Source: Actinomycetes bacterium (GTDB lineage: Bacteria; Actinomycetota; Actinomycetes; Actinomycetales; Microbacteriaceae). Taken from it: DNA of 64,000 bases. Position 1 is the first letter of the stretch. Every line of letters starts with the position of its first letter. Position numbers and translations under genes: made by a program. The notes under the pieces were generated by a model that was not told the DNA's origin, searched no databases, and saw only the letters and a list, made by a program, of their open reading frames with translations. Shown here piece after piece: positions 27,702 to 35,929 of the stretch. Location: assembly GCA_029779645.1 (NCBI GenBank), contig JAKPAC010000040.1, forward strand, positions 62,001 to 126,000, given 5' to 3'.

Positions 27702-28553
27702 ATGAGCGCTCCCGAGAACACGCCCCTGCCCGCCATCGCCGTCCTCGGGGCGGGCTCGATGGGCGGCGCGATCGTGCACGGGCTGGCCGCTTCCGGGCTG
27801 GCCGCCTCGGGGCTCGTCGCCACCAATCGCACCCAGGTCAAGGCCGCCGAGCTCGCGGTGCTCCCAGGAGTGACGAGCGTCGCGCTCGAGACGTCGCCGA
27901 ACGGCAACGCGGATGCCGCGGCCGCTGCCGAGATCGTGCTGATCGGCGTCAAGCCGGCCATGGTGCCCGCGCTGCTGCGCGAGCTGGCGCCGTCGCTGCG
28001 CCCGGGCACCATCGTGGTCAGCCTGGCGGCCGGGGTCACCATCGCCACGTGCGAGGCCAGCCTCGGCGGCGAGATCCCGGTCGTGCGGTCGATGCCGAAC
28101 ACACCGGCGGTCGTCGGCAAGGGCGTCACCGGCATCGCCGCCGGCACCCACGCGCGCGAGGAGCACGTCGCCCTCGTGCGACGTCTGTTCGAGACCGTGG
28201 GCGCGGTGATCGAGACCGAGGAATCCCGCATCGACGCGCTCAGCACCATCTCGGGCTCGGGGCCGGCCTACGTGTTCCTGCTGATGGAGGCGTTCACGCG
28301 CGCCGCGGAGGGCAAGGGCTTCACTCGGGAGCAGGCGCGGCTGATGGCCGAGGGCACGTTCATCGGCGCCGCGGCGCTGCTCGACGCCAGCGACGAGGAG
28401 CCGGCCGAGCTGCGCCGCCGGGTCACCAGCCCCGGCGGGACGACCGAGCGGGCGATCGCGGTGCTCGACGCGGCCGGGCTCGAGGCGACCTTCGCGGAGG
28501 CGACGGACGCGGCGCTGGCGCGCGCGAGAGAGCTGGCGGCCGAGGCATCCTGA
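27702..28553 (+). CDS. proC: Pyrroline-5-carboxylate reductase
   Basis: 283 residues; last step of proline synthesis. It has the NADP-binding GAGSMGGAI, MPNTPAVVGKGVTGIA and the signature SGSGPAYVFLLMEAF, plus the C-terminal VTSPGGTTERAI. A duplicated LAASGLAASGL follows the nucleotide-binding helix; it is short and does not touch the active site. Confidence 0.95.
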   Translation: MSAPENTPLPAIAVLGAGSMGGAIVHGLAASGLAASGLVATNRTQVKAAELAVLPGVTSVALETSPNGNADAAAAAEIVLIGVKPAMVPALLRELAPSLRPGTIVVSLAAGVTIATCEASLGGEIPVVRSMPNTPAVVGKGVTGIAAGTHAREEHVALVRRLFETVGAVIETEESRIDALSTISGSGPAYVFLLMEAFTRAAEGKGFTREQARLMAEGTFIGAAALLDASDEEPAELRRRVTSPGGTTERAIAVLDAAGLEATFAEATDAALARARELAAEAS

Positions 28554-28667
28554 GCCGCAGTGACATGGCGGGCCGCAGTGACACGCTGCGCGGTCGAGGC
28601 CCTGATGATGAGCCCTGCCGCGGCCGAAGGCGCGCCTGCACGCCGGGCGACCCCCGCGGTGCCGGTG

Positions 28668-29339
28668 TCAGCGATCGAGGGCGGCGAACCGCTCGACGTC
28701 GGCGTTGGTGCCAGAGACGATGATGAGGTCGTGGTTGGAGACGATGGTGTCGGTCTCGGCGTAGCGGAACTCCTTGCCGGGCGACTTCACGCCGACGACG
28801 GTGATCTTGTACTTGGAGCGCACGCGCGAGTCGCGCAGCGCGACGCCGCGGATGAACTTGGGCGGGTACATCTTGACCAGCACGAAGTCGTCGTCGAAGC
28901 GGATGAAGTCGAGCATGCGCCCCGAGACGAGGTGCGCGACTCGTTCGCCGGCCTCGCGCTCCGGGTAGATGACGTGGTGGGCGCCGACCCGCGAGAGGAT
29001 CTTGCCGTGCGACTGCGAGACCGCCTTCGCCCAGATCTGCGGCACCTGCATGTCGACCAGGTTCGCCGTGATCAGCACCGACGCCTCGATCAGCGAGCCC
29101 ACGGCGACGACGGCCACCGAGAAGTCCTGGGCGCCGACCTGCTTGAGCGCGTCGAGGTTGCGGGCATCGGCCTGCACGGTGTGCGTGACGCGCTCCGACC
29201 ACTTCTGCACGAGCTCGTGGCTCTCGTCGATGGCAAGGACCTCGCGACCGAGGCGGTCGAGCTCGCCGGCGCATGCCGCGCCGAATCGGCCGAGTCCGAC
29301 CACGAGAACCGGGGCGTCGTTTCTGATGCGGTCAACCAA
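28668..29339 (-). CDS. KtrA/TrkA-type potassium uptake regulatory subunit
   Basis: 223 residues: TrkA-N (RCK) domain with VLVVGLGRFG and the acidic AIDES end of beta-2, then TrkA-C. It gates the associated K+ channel-like subunit in response to nucleotides (ATP/ADP or NAD). The start is TTG at 29339, 7 nt after AAAGG, and the first codons overlap the end of the upstream ktrB-like gene. Confidence 0.85.
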   Translation of the reverse strand: MVDRIRNDAPVLVVGLGRFGAACAGELDRLGREVLAIDESHELVQKWSERVTHTVQADARNLDALKQVGAQDFSVAVVAVGSLIEASVLITANLVDMQVPQIWAKAVSQSHGKILSRVGAHHVIYPEREAGERVAHLVSGRMLDFIRFDDDFVLVKMYPPKFIRGVALRDSRVRSKYKITVVGVKSPGKEFRYAETDTIVSNHDLIIVSGTNADVERFAALDR

Positions 29340-30774
29340 CGATCGGCCTTTCGACGGGCAGTGAGTACAGCTGCGAGCGGGATGTCGCGGCGACAGCGGC
29401 GGCGAGTGTCACTGTACCAATTCGGCCCATGAAGATGGTCGCCGCCATGACGTAGATGGCGGGGTCGGGCAGCGCGGCGGTGACGCCGGTCGACAGGCCC
29501 ACCGTGCCGAACCCGGAGATCACGTCGAAGAGCACGTCGCCGACCGGGGCGCCGGTGATCTGCAGGATGGTGATCGTCGACAGCGCGACGATCGTCGAGC
29601 CCCACGCCACGACGCTTAGCGCGACGCGCTGCACGTCGCTCGGGATGCGGCGGTCGAACACCTGCGTCGATGCGCGGCCGCGGGCCTCGGACCACGCCGC
29701 GAGCGCGAGCACGGCCAGGGTCGTCACCTTGATGCCGCCGGCGGTCGAGGCCGAGCCGCCGCCGACGAACATGAGCATCGAGCCGACGATGAGCGAAGAG
29801 CCGTTCAGCTCGCCGATGTCGACCACCGAGAAGCCGCCCGAGCGGGTCATCGCCGAGAGGAAGAACGCCTGGAAGGTGGTGTCGACGGCGTCCATGCTGC
29901 CGAAGGTCTCGACGTTGTCGAACTCGAGCACGGCGAAGGCGAGCGCGCCGGCCAAGAAGAGCGCCGTCGTGGTGATGAGGGTCAGCTTGGCGTGCAGCGA
30001 CCAGCGCCGCACGTGCCAGACGTGCCGGGCGAGCGTGTAGATCACGGGGAAGCCGATGCTGCCGAGAAAGACGCCGACCATGAGGACGGTGAGGATGAAG
30101 TAGTCGTCGGCGAACGGGGCGAGGCCGCCGGGGTTGGGGGTGAATCCCGTGTTCGTGAACGCCATCGCCGCGTAGAACGGCGCCTCCCAGATCGCGGCGA
30201 CGGCGTCGACCTTCGCGAGCACCAGGGCCGGGAACAGCAGGATCGCGAGGATGCCCTCGATGACGAGGGTCGACAGCGCCACGGTGCGCAGCAGCTGGCC
30301 GACCTCGCCGAGGCGCACGGTCTGGCTCTCGTTCACCGGCCCGCCGTGCGCGCGCAGCGGGTTCGTGTCGCTCGCGGCGATCAGCTTGGCGCGCAGCCCG
30401 AGGCGCTTCGAGATCACCAGGCCCAGGATCGAGGCGAGCGTGAGCACGCCCATGCCGCCGATGTTCACGCCGAGGAAGATCAGGACGCGCCCGAACGGCG
30501 ACCAGTGCGTCGCCATGTCGACCGTGCTCAGTCCGGTGACGCAGATGGTCGAGACCGCGGTGAACAGCGCGTCGGCGAGCGGCGTGCGCTGACCGTCGGC
30601 CGCCGCGGCCGGGAGCGAGAGCAGAGCCGTGAACAGCAGCACCAGGCTGGAGAAGACCAGCAGCGCGAAGCGCGGGGGCGAGGCGGTCGTGAAGGCGCGG
30701 AAGGCCGAGGGAACCGAGCGGACAGCGCGAAGCAGCGGTCGTGATGACCGCCTGCTCCTCATGTCCACCGACAT
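29332..30774 (-). CDS. KtrB/TrkH-type potassium transporter subunit
   Basis: 480 residues with four repeated pore loops. The selectivity-filter glycines are visible in CVTGLST, FTNTGFTPN, MTRSGGFS and GFGTVGLSTG. GGGSASTAGGIKVTT is conserved in KtrB. It is the K+ (Na+-linked) uptake channel partner of the RCK protein, whose gene overlaps it by 8 bp. Confidence 0.9.
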   Translation of the reverse strand: MSVDMRSRRSSRPLLRAVRSVPSAFRAFTTASPPRFALLVFSSLVLLFTALLSLPAAAADGQRTPLADALFTAVSTICVTGLSTVDMATHWSPFGRVLIFLGVNIGGMGVLTLASILGLVISKRLGLRAKLIAASDTNPLRAHGGPVNESQTVRLGEVGQLLRTVALSTLVIEGILAILLFPALVLAKVDAVAAIWEAPFYAAMAFTNTGFTPNPGGLAPFADDYFILTVLMVGVFLGSIGFPVIYTLARHVWHVRRWSLHAKLTLITTTALFLAGALAFAVLEFDNVETFGSMDAVDTTFQAFFLSAMTRSGGFSVVDIGELNGSSLIVGSMLMFVGGGSASTAGGIKVTTLAVLALAAWSEARGRASTQVFDRRIPSDVQRVALSVVAWGSTIVALSTITILQITGAPVGDVLFDVISGFGTVGLSTGVTAALPDPAIYVMAATIFMGRIGTVTLAAAVAATSRSQLYSLPVERPIVG

Positions 30775-30827
30775 GTCGCCTCCTCGCTGGCCGGGACCTT
30801 GTCATGGTAGTCGTGCTCCCGCGCCAC

Positions 30828-30833
30828 TAACCT
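30828..30833 (+). promoter_or_regulatory. -10 hexamer of the ArsR-type regulator, leaderless
   Basis: TAACCT, 6 nt (ATGGGT), then ATG 30840. This favours 30840 over the ATG at 30834. Confidence 0.55.
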
Positions 30834-30839
30834 ATGGGT

Positions 30840-31271
30840 ATGGCGGACATTTTCGACGTGATTGCCGACGGCACGAGGAGAGACATCCTGCAGCTGCTGC
30901 TCGAGAGTGCCGGATCGGGACAGGACACGGGCACCAGCGTGTCGAACATCGTGCAGGCGCTGGGCGCCAGCCAGCCCACCGTGTCGAAGCATCTGAAGGT
31001 GCTGCGCGACGCCGGGCTCGTCTCGGTGCGCGAGGAGGGTCAGCACCGGTTCTACAGCCTTGAGGCCGGGCCGCTCGGCACCGTCGACGATTGGCTGGTG
31101 CCGTTTCTCATCGACGAGACGGATGCCGCGATCCTCGCCGACCCCTACGCCGACGACGATGGCAGCCCGTCGCTCCCGGAGGGCGCACAGCACGCTGCCG
31201 AGGTGTTCGGCCGCACCGCCGCGCAGGCCAAGCACGTCGTCGCGACGGCGATGAAGCGCCTCGGGGTCTAG
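30840..31271 (+). CDS. ArsR-family transcriptional regulator
   Basis: 143 residues. The winged helix is seen in IFDVIADGTRRDILQLL and ALGASQPTVSKHLKVLRDAGLVSVREEGQHRFYSL. There are no cysteine metal ligands, so it is probably not an arsenic/metal sensor; the C-terminal acidic tail (EGAQHAAEVFGRTAAQ) is like SdpR/MarR-mixed regulators of actinobacteria. It is divergent from the K+ uptake genes and might regulate them. Confidence 0.75.
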   Translation: MADIFDVIADGTRRDILQLLLESAGSGQDTGTSVSNIVQALGASQPTVSKHLKVLRDAGLVSVREEGQHRFYSLEAGPLGTVDDWLVPFLIDETDAAILADPYADDDGSPSLPEGAQHAAEVFGRTAAQAKHVVATAMKRLGV

Positions 31272-31359
31272 CGCCTCGGGTGTCGTGCCTCGACGCGGCG
31301 TCGCTGACTCGCCCCCCTTGCGGCGTGTATCTGGCCGCCGCGGGCCGGCGTTGCTCGCC

Positions 31360-31416
31360 GTGGGCCGAACCGTGCGCCGTGGGCCGAACCGTGCGCCGAG
31401 GGCCGAACCGTGCGGC
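31360..31416 (+). repeat. Three tandem 19-bp repeats
   Basis: The unit GTGGGCCGAACCGTGCGCC occurs twice exactly, and a third copy has two changes. It lies between the ArsR gene and the excisionase-like gene; no function is visible. Confidence 0.9.
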
Positions 31417-31551
31417 GAGGCCCGGCCTCGCCTGGCGCGCCGCTGACGGCTCGGCGCGGGTGGATCCCGCGCGACCGGTCAGAATCCCACGAGTCACACC
31501 AGCCACGCGGGTTTACTTTGCTCGACAGCAACCCCTAGAGTGAGGCTCAGT

Positions 31552-31579
31552 TTCGTGGGGATGAATTCGTGGGGATGAA
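31552..31579 (+). repeat. 14-bp direct tandem repeat in the leader of the HTH gene
   Basis: TTCGTGGGGATGAA occurs twice in tandem, 18 bp before the ATG of the excisionase-like gene. It could be a site for its own product or a translation control element. Confidence 0.85.
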
Positions 31580-31596
31580 TGGGGTGCTGAGCAGAC

Positions 31597-31788
31597 ATGG
31601 CTGCATTGCCTGACGTGAAGTTTCTGACCGTCGCCGAGGTGGCGGCGATCATGCGGGTGTCGAAGATGACGGTGTACCGGCTGGTGCATGCCGGCGAGCT
31701 CCCGGCCGTGCGGTTCGGCCGCTCGTATCGCGTGCCTGAGACCGCCGTCACGAACGCGCTGCAGCGCCCGATCTCCGACGTCGGCTGA
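31597..31788 (+). CDS. Small excisionase-family (MerR-like) helix-turn-helix protein
   Basis: 63 residues: FLTVAEVAAIMRVSKMTVYRL is the HTH, followed by the wing HAGELPAVRFGRSYRVPE. It is a conserved actinobacterial single-domain DNA-binding protein found just before the bS22 gene. No phage gene is near, so it is not a phage excisionase. The target is unknown. Confidence 0.8.
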   Translation: MAALPDVKFLTVAEVAAIMRVSKMTVYRLVHAGELPAVRFGRSYRVPETAVTNALQRPISDVG

Positions 31789-31852
31789 CGGCGCGGTCCG
31801 AAACCCGGGGGCGCATGCGCGCTCGCGTTGCGTTTGGGGTTCTGCCGTAGGG

Positions 31853-31858
31853 TAGACT
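31853..31858 (+). promoter_or_regulatory. Promoter -10 for the bS22 gene
   Basis: TAGACT with TTGCGT 19 bp upstream. It would give a leader of about 70 nt before the GTG at 31933. Confidence 0.4.
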
Positions 31859-31932
31859 CTCCCAAGGCATTTGTTTGTACGTACCCGGATGCCGTCAGTG
31901 GTATCCATGCCCCGATCTTTGTGAGGTTTTCC

Positions 31933-32031
31933 GTGGGTTCAGTCATCAAGAAGCGCCGCAAGCGCATGGCGAAGAAGAAGCACCGCAAGCTGCTTCGTAA
32001 GACTCGCCACCAGCGTCGCAACAAGAAGTAG
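31933..32031 (+). CDS. Mini ribosomal protein bS22 (AURKAIP1/COX24 domain)
   Basis: 32 residues starting MGSVIKKRRKRMAKKKHRK, nearly the mycobacterial bS22 (about 33 residues), a basic protein of the small subunit near the 3' end of 16S rRNA. The start is GTG at 31933. A strong hairpin with a T-run follows, giving a monocistronic, probably highly expressed unit. Confidence 0.85.
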   Translation: MGSVIKKRRKRMAKKKHRKLLRKTRHQRRNKK

Positions 32032-32058
32032 CGATCGCGCAAGCGGCAGCACATCCAG

Positions 32059-32087
32059 ACGCCGGTCCTTCGGGGCCGGCGTTTTTG
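32059..32087 (+). terminator. Intrinsic terminator after bS22
   Basis: The GC-rich stem ACGCCGG/CCGGCGT with short loop is followed by TTTTT, the only clear T-tract terminator in this part of the window. Confidence 0.85.
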
Positions 32088-32130
32088 GTTGCGCGCAAGG
32101 TGCCCGCCGCGCGCATGCCAGACTTGAGCC

Positions 32131-32412
32131 ATGACCACGATCACCCTCATCGGCAAGCCCGAGTGTCACCTGTGCGATGTCGCACGGGAGGTGACCACGC
32201 AGGTGCTCGCCGAGCTGCCCGAAGCGGTGGCCGAGCGGATCGAGGTGCGCGAGGCATCCATCAGCGATGACCCGGCGCTGTTCGAGCTGTGGTGGGAGAA
32301 GATCCCGGTCGTGCTCATCGATGACCAGCTGCACGCGCACTGGCGCCTGAACCCCGAACGCCTGCGCAGCGCGCTGCTGCAGGCGAACCAGAACCAGAAC
32401 CCGACTCGCTGA
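32131..32412 (+). CDS. Glutaredoxin-like thioredoxin-fold protein
   Basis: 93 residues with the redox pair CHLC (in GKPECHLCDVARE), a DUF836-type thioredoxin fold and the cis-Pro at IPVVLIDD. It is likely a thiol oxidoreductase; actinobacteria use mycothiol. A CAGACT hexamer lies 6 nt before the ATG. Confidence 0.8.
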   Translation: MTTITLIGKPECHLCDVAREVTTQVLAELPEAVAERIEVREASISDDPALFELWWEKIPVVLIDDQLHAHWRLNPERLRSALLQANQNQNPTR

Positions 32413-32421
32413 GGAGACCCC

Positions 32422-32721
32422 ATGATTCGTCACATCGTGATGTGGAGAATGTCCGCTGAGGACGCCGCCGGCCGTGCCGAGCAGGCCCAGCAGGTGGCGG
32501 AGCTGCTCACGGCGCTGAAGGGCGTCGTCCCTGAGATCATCGACATCACCGTGGCGCCCAACGTCGCCTACGAGGGGCAGAACTGGGACGTCGCGCTCGT
32601 CGCCGACTTCGCCGATCTCGACGCGCTCGCCCGCTACGTCGTGCACCCGAGCCACGAGGAGGCGGCGAAGTTCGTGCGCAGCGTGGCGGCCGAGCGCGCG
32701 GCCGTCGACTTCACGCTCTGA
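32422..32721 (+). CDS. Dabb family stress-responsive barrel protein
   Basis: 99 residues starting MIRHIVMWRM, ending VAAERAAVDF, the Dabb (dimeric alpha/beta barrel) pattern with the conserved MIRHIV-type first strand and VHPSHEEAAKF. It starts 9 bp after the glutaredoxin-like gene with GAGGAG before the ATG, so it is co-transcribed. The function is not established. Confidence 0.85.
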   Translation: MIRHIVMWRMSAEDAAGRAEQAQQVAELLTALKGVVPEIIDITVAPNVAYEGQNWDVALVADFADLDALARYVVHPSHEEAAKFVRSVAAERAAVDFTL

Positions 32722-32902
32722 GCCCCGGCCGAGCCCGGCACGCGCCGCTGACACAGCCCGGCACGGGCGCCGTACGGGTCGCCCGCCGATGCGCTCCTGG
32801 GCGCCTGCGCGGCGACGTCGCTGTACCGCTTCGACGCGGCGATGCGGCTGCGCCACTGTGCCCCTGGTCCGCAGCGCCCTGCGCGGCGCCGCGGCCGCGT
32901 CG

Positions 32903-33739
32903 CTACGCCGCGAGGCGGCCGCGCAACGCGGCCAGCTGGGCGTCGGTGAGCCCGCCTGACTGCAGGTAGGCGACCGAGCCGCCGAAGTGCTCGTCGACCC
33001 ACGCCAGGGCCTGTTCGATCGCCTCGGGCGGCGTGCCGGTGACGAGCTGCACGAGCGCAGGCGTGGTCGGCGCGCCCATGCGCGTGATCATGCCGAGCAT
33101 GCCCTCGGCCCACGGGCCCGCCAGGTTCTGCGCCGAGCTCGCGTAGTCGGCCACGATCGCGTCGCGGGCCACGCCCACGGCATCGAGGATCAGCGCGGCG
33201 CTCACGCCCGTGCGGTCCTTGCCGGCGGTGCAGTGGATGAGCACCGCGCTCGGCGTCTCGTCGGTGGATGCCGCGACCAGGCCGGCGACCTCGGCGAATG
33301 CCGCCGCGCCGCCCGAGAGCATCTGCACGTACATCTCGCCGAGCGTGGGGATGTTGGCGAGCACCTTCGCCATCAGCTGCTGCATCGCCGCCGGGTCGGG
33401 CGCGGTCGCTCCGCTGCCGTCCGCGGCTGCGAAGGCGGCCTGTGCCGCGCCGGCGAGTCCGCCCTGCATCACCGACAGGTTCACGACCTCGAACGGGCGC
33501 GTCTTGGGCAGCACATCGGGCGCGCCTGCGCGCTCGGAATCCATGCGGAAGTCGACGATCACGCCGATGGGGCTCGCCGCGAGCTCGGCCTCGCCCTTCG
33601 TCGTGAGCGTGTTCAGCGCCTCGGAGCGGTAGAAGACGCCGGGGCGGGTCTGCCCGCCGTCGGTGAGGGGCATGCCGCCCAGGTCGCGGAAGTTCACCGC
33701 GCCGTCGAGCGTGGCGGTGATGGCGGGGTGTGAAGTCAT
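32903..33739 (-). CDS. Tyrosine-protein phosphatase (PtpB/Y_phosphatase3 type)
   Basis: 278 residues. The catalytic P-loop is HCTAGKDRTG, and the N-terminal NFRDLGG and VDFRMDSERA are diagnostic of the PF13350 family. Related enzymes act on phosphotyrosine, phosphoserine or phosphoinositides. No signal peptide is seen. Confidence 0.85.
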   Translation of the reverse strand: MTSHPAITATLDGAVNFRDLGGMPLTDGGQTRPGVFYRSEALNTLTTKGEAELAASPIGVIVDFRMDSERAGAPDVLPKTRPFEVVNLSVMQGGLAGAAQAAFAAADGSGATAPDPAAMQQLMAKVLANIPTLGEMYVQMLSGGAAAFAEVAGLVAASTDETPSAVLIHCTAGKDRTGVSAALILDAVGVARDAIVADYASSAQNLAGPWAEGMLGMITRMGAPTTPALVQLVTGTPPEAIEQALAWVDEHFGGSVAYLQSGGLTDAQLAALRGRLAA

Positions 33740-33745
33740 GCGCCC

Positions 33746-33751
33746 AGCCTA
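33746..33751 (-). promoter_or_regulatory. -10 hexamer of the phosphatase gene, leaderless
   Basis: Minus-strand TAGGCT, then 6 nt, then the ATG. Confidence 0.6.
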
Positions 33752-33777
33752 GGGTCTGGGCGCGCGGCGAGTGGCGC

Positions 33778-35124
33778 CTACGGCTGCAGGCGGGTCGGGC
33801 CGCGGAACAGGTACGTGACCTCGCGAATCGACGACTCGCCGAGCAGCAGCATCAGCAGGCGGGCGAGGCCCATGCCGAAGCCGCCGTGCGGGGGCACGCC
33901 GTAGCGGAAGAAGTCGAAGTAGAACTCGAGTCCGGCGGGGTCGAGTCCCTTCTCCTTGGCCTGCTCGATGAGCACGTCGACGCGGTGCTCGCGCTGCGCG
34001 CCGGTCGTGATCTCGACGCCCTTGTAGAGCAGGTCGTAGCTCTTGGTGAGCCCCGTCTCCTCGTCGCGCATGTGGTAGAAGGCGCGGATGTGGGCGGGGT
34101 AGTCGGTGATGTAGACGAAGTCGTGGCCGAGCGCCTCCTTCACGTGCGCCGAGATCTGGCGCTCGCCCTCGGGGTCGAGGTCGCCGTCGGCGCGGAGGAT
34201 CTCGTGGCCGCGGGCGGCGACGATCTCGAGCGCCTCGGCGAGCGGGATGCGCGGGAACGGCAGGCTCGGCACCTCGACCGTGAGGCCGAAGAGCCGCTCG
34301 ATGTCGTCGCCGTGCTTCTCCTTGACGGCCGCGATCGCGAACGCGAGCAGCTCCTCCTGCATGCGTGCGACGTCCTCGTGCGAGTCGATCCACGAGATCT
34401 CGGCATCCACCGACGTGAACTCGGTCGCGTGCCGCGAGGTGAAGGAGGGGTCGGCGCGGTAGACGTCGCCGATCTCGAAGATCTTGCCGAACCCGGCGGA
34501 CTGCGCCATCTGCTTGTAGAACTGCGGGCTCTGCGCGAGGTAGGCGGTCGTGTCGAAGTACTCGAGCGCGAACAGCTCGGCGTTGGACTCCGAGGCGCTC
34601 GCCATGAGCTTCGGCGAGTGCACCTCGATGTAGTCGCGCTCGATCCAGTAGGTGCGCATGGCGTGCTCGAGGGTGGTCTGCACGCGGAAGATGAGGTTGT
34701 TGCGCTCCTGGCGCAGGTCGAGGAAGCGCCAGTCCATGCGCTTGTCGAGCCCCGAGTCGACGGCGATCGGGTTCTCGGGCAGGGCGGGGGCTGCGACATC
34801 CAGCGTCGTGATCTTGACCTCGACCCCGCCGAGCTTCACGCGCTCGTCGTGCTTGAGCTCGCCGTGCACGGTCAGGAACGTGCCCTGCGTGAGGTGCGAG
34901 ATCGTCTCAGTCAGCGCGAGGGCAGCGGATGCCTCGGCCGTGGGCGCCTCACCCTCGGGGAGCTCGCGGGTGGCGGGGTTCACGAGCTGCACGGCGCCGG
35001 ATTCGTCGCGCAGGACGATGAACTGCACCTTCTTCTGGTCGCGGACGGTCTCGACCCAGCCCGACACCGAGACGGCGCCGTCGGGACGACCAAGAAGCTG
35101 CTTTACCAATGCGCGTTCGTTCAC
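33778..35124 (-). CDS. aspS: Aspartate-tRNA ligase, archaeal/short type
   Basis: 448 residues, shorter than the bacterial form (~590) because the GAD insertion domain is absent. It has the OB domain (VSVSGWVETVRDQKKVQFIVLRD), motif 2 FEIGDVYRADPSFTSRHATEF and motif 3 GGFGMGLARLLMLLLG. Such enzymes may also charge tRNA-Asn with Asp for GatCAB; gat genes are outside the window. The start is GTG 35124. Confidence 0.9.
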   Translation of the reverse strand: MNERALVKQLLGRPDGAVSVSGWVETVRDQKKVQFIVLRDESGAVQLVNPATRELPEGEAPTAEASAALALTETISHLTQGTFLTVHGELKHDERVKLGGVEVKITTLDVAAPALPENPIAVDSGLDKRMDWRFLDLRQERNNLIFRVQTTLEHAMRTYWIERDYIEVHSPKLMASASESNAELFALEYFDTTAYLAQSPQFYKQMAQSAGFGKIFEIGDVYRADPSFTSRHATEFTSVDAEISWIDSHEDVARMQEELLAFAIAAVKEKHGDDIERLFGLTVEVPSLPFPRIPLAEALEIVAARGHEILRADGDLDPEGERQISAHVKEALGHDFVYITDYPAHIRAFYHMRDEETGLTKSYDLLYKGVEITTGAQREHRVDVLIEQAKEKGLDPAGLEFYFDFFRYGVPPHGGFGMGLARLLMLLLGESSIREVTYLFRGPTRLQP

Positions 35125-35131
35125 GCCGTCC

Positions 35132-35137
35132 AGTCTA
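35132..35137 (-). promoter_or_regulatory. -10 hexamer of aspS
   Basis: Minus-strand TAGACT with 7 nt to the GTG. Confidence 0.5.
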
Positions 35138-35199
35138 CGGTTGTGCGCCCGTTCTCCCCATTCGCGTGCGCGCATGGGCCCGATGCGGGCCGCGTCCCC

Positions 35200-35205
35200 T
35201 ACTGT
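35200..35205 (+). promoter_or_regulatory. -10 hexamer of the small membrane protein gene
   Basis: TACTGT, 6 nt, then ATG 35212. It is divergent from the aspS promoter within about 60 bp. Confidence 0.55.
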
Positions 35206-35211
35206 GTGCAT

Positions 35212-35673
35212 ATGACCGACTCGGCGGACGTGCGCGCGGGCGTGCGGGAGTCGCGCCCCGCTCGCACGGTGCGTGCCGCGCGGCCGACGTGGGATCTCCC
35301 GGTCGCGATCATCGGCCTCGTCGTGCTCGCCGCGGCCACGGCGCTCGCCGCGACCTTCGGCACCTTCATCGGCTGGGCCGGCGCCGGGTGCGGGGTGCTG
35401 ACCGGCTGCAACAGCGGGCTGATCGTGTCGGGGCTGTTCCTGGGCACCTTCGGCGTGATCATCGCCGCCATCGTCTTTCTCGTCATCACGATCGCGCGCC
35501 TGACGGTGCGGCGGGTCGCCTGGTGGGCGCCGCTGTGCGGCATCGGCGCCGTCGGCCTGATCTTCGCGCTGGGCACCGTCCTCGCCGGCATCGGCGCCGG
35601 GGCGGGCGGCGCCGGCCTCTCGGCCGGGGCCGATGCGGGGATCGGGGCCTTGCTGCTGCACGGCCTGGGCTAG
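35212..35673 (+). CDS. Hypothetical three-helix membrane protein
   Basis: 153 residues with membrane segments about 30-60, 75-97 and 105-128, and a Gly/Ala-rich C-terminus. I recognise no domain. It is divergent from aspS and followed by a 256-bp gap in which I see nothing clear. Confidence 0.6.
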   Translation: MTDSADVRAGVRESRPARTVRAARPTWDLPVAIIGLVVLAAATALAATFGTFIGWAGAGCGVLTGCNSGLIVSGLFLGTFGVIIAAIVFLVITIARLTVRRVAWWAPLCGIGAVGLIFALGTVLAGIGAGAGGAGLSAGADAGIGALLLHGLG

Positions 35674-35917
35674 GGTCGAGCGGGCATCGCGCGCGGGCAC
35701 GCTCTCGGAGCGCGAGGGGTCGCAGCATCCACGCCGGCGGCGCGACCTCCGTGCCGTGCCCCCGTGCCGTGACCTGCCCGGGGCGCTGCCCCGCGCCTCG
35801 CGGGCAGCGGGCACCCCGACCGGTTCTCGGCAGACGATGCGTGCCGCGGCGGCCGTCGCCGCCGAGTGTGACGGCGCTCATGGCGTCCTCACGGGATGCC
35901 CTCAGGAACCTCACACG

Positions 35918-35923
35918 TACACT
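35918..35923 (+). promoter_or_regulatory. -10 hexamer of the cytochrome c maturation operon
   Basis: TACACT, 6 nt, then GTG 35930. It probably drives the five-gene operon up to resB. Confidence 0.6.
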
Positions 35924-35929
35924 GAAACG

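Larger units (their letters stand above)
31272..31596. other. 325-bp gap with tandem repeats and a promoter
   Basis: No gene. It holds three 19-bp repeats, two 14-bp repeats and a weak promoter (TTTACT at 31512 with TAGAGT at 31536, 18 bp apart). Confidence 0.6.

Noticed and set aside
31360..31416. Possible CRISPR array.
   Set aside because: Copies abut with no spacers.
31597..31788. Phage excisionase.
   Set aside because: No integrase, att site or phage gene near; the gene is next to a ribosomal protein gene.
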